Notes under the pieces: generated by a model
The model's database searches: none
What the model saw: only the letters and a program-made list of their open reading frames with translations
What the model was told of the DNA's origin: nothing
Position numbers and translations under genes: made by a program
In this document: piece after piece, positions 63,766 through 64,000 of the stretch
Position numbering within the stretch: the first letter of the stretch is position 1
Layout: each line of letters begins with the position of its first letter
Assembly (NCBI GenBank): GCA_035635555.1
Contig: DASQAT010000018.1
Span: forward strand, 1-64,000
Length of the DNA stretch: 64,000 bases
Direction of reading: 5' to 3'
Source: Candidatus Dormiibacterota bacterium
GTDB taxonomy: Bacteria > Acidobacteriota > Polarisedimenticolia > Gp22-AA2

Positions 63766-64000
63766 ATGCGCAGGCTCGTTAGCCTGAGGTCGCTGTTGCT
63801 CGCAGCCTATGCCGCCTTCGTCCTGGCGGCCGCTTTCATCTTCGGGATCGAAGCGAACCTCGCCGGTCGCAACTCCGCCCCGGGGGTCGGGGCCCCTGGA
63901 GTGAAGCAGAAAGGCGGCGGCTTCGAGGAACGGTTCAGCCCGTCGAGCTCGTACGATTTCTGGCAGCGCACGACCCTGCCCACCCTGCAGGGAAGAGTCC
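63766..64000 (+). CDS. Secreted protein, N-terminal part (cut by the window end)
   Basis: Seventy-eight codons are visible. The first 30 residues are a strong signal peptide (basic MRRLVSLR, then a hydrophobic core), after which a Gly/Pro/Ala linker and a polar region (GGGFEERFSPSSSYDFWQ) begin. GGAGG lies 5 bases before the ATG, and a TTGACA promoter lies about 130 bases upstream. Domain content beyond the edge is unknown; the promoter similarity suggests another large exported protein. Confidence 0.8.
   Translation, partial: MRRLVSLRSLLLAAYAAFVLAAAFIFGIEANLAGRNSAPGVGAPGVKQKGGGFEERFSPSSSYDFWQRTTLPTLQGRV

Overview
The window is a high-GC bacterial chromosome segment with almost no mobile DNA. 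It has 46 protein-coding genes (one cut by the right edge), one interrupted gene, one tRNA and one candidate small RNA. No rRNA, CRISPR array, transposase or phage gene was seen. Several features resemble Acidobacteriota or a related deep-branching Gram-negative phylum: lipoprotein-type signal peptides, a TonB-like C-terminal domain, a fused alpha/beta 2-oxoacid dehydrogenase E1, DUF885 and amidohydrolase-3 secreted enzymes, a serine/threonine kinase with an FHA partner, and very large thrombospondin type 3 (TSP3) proteins. That placement is inference; no marker gene here settles it.

Layout. 298-7650 (minus) holds an M20 peptidase, an aminotransferase and ubiE/menG, then an amidohydrolase, a DEAD-box helicase and a cysteine hydrolase with abutting or overlapping ends. 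8103-14412 is an envelope quality-control region: an HtrA-like protease diverges from a TonB_C/parvulin/gluzincin fusion across a palindromic bidirectional promoter, followed by a TPR protein, a DsbA-like thiol oxidoreductase with a chaperone-like N-terminus, and a zinc-ribbon protein. 14605-18129 is a secreted TSP3/kelch protein. 18181-20961 has an M48 protease-TPR protein, an SDR and a TPM-domain protein. 20955-22976 has an arginase-family enzyme followed in frame by a membrane-protein gene broken by TAA. 23060-27125 has a TlpA-like thioredoxin, a ligase-less kinase-phosphatase and fused E1. 27372-30227 is a kinase/FHA/small-membrane-protein cluster. 30241-30648 carries two long hairpin repeats with compensatory arm changes. 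30722-36863 has a DUF255 thioredoxin protein, a cold-shock protein, a PD40 lipoprotein, a DUF885 lipoprotein and a TPR protein. 36882-43673 has glutamate dehydrogenase, tRNA(CAU), an amidinohydrolase, two FAD oxidoreductases and a dicarboxylate/amino-acid symporter.

43743-48533 (plus) starts with a probable small RNA or attenuator. It is followed by zinc-ribbon/RNase HI, then yggS-divIVA-hutI joined by 4-base overlaps, and a cyclodeaminase-family gene. 48906-58145 encodes a 3079-residue secreted subtilisin-like protease ending at a perfect intrinsic terminator. 58262-63474 (minus) is mtnA-tsaD-lepA-lepB-DUF4845-like. The right edge begins another secreted protein.

How the genes fit together. 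Amino-acid and nitrogen metabolism recurs: peptidase, aminotransferase, arginase, amidinohydrolase, glutamate dehydrogenase, hutI plus cyclodeaminase, oxoacid dehydrogenase and symporter. With the many secreted proteases this suggests a peptide- and amino-acid-using lifestyle (inference). Secretion and envelope maintenance are the second theme. Many genes have a -10-like hexamer only 6-12 bases before the start codon, so leaderless transcripts look common. No classical transcription factor gene was recognised.
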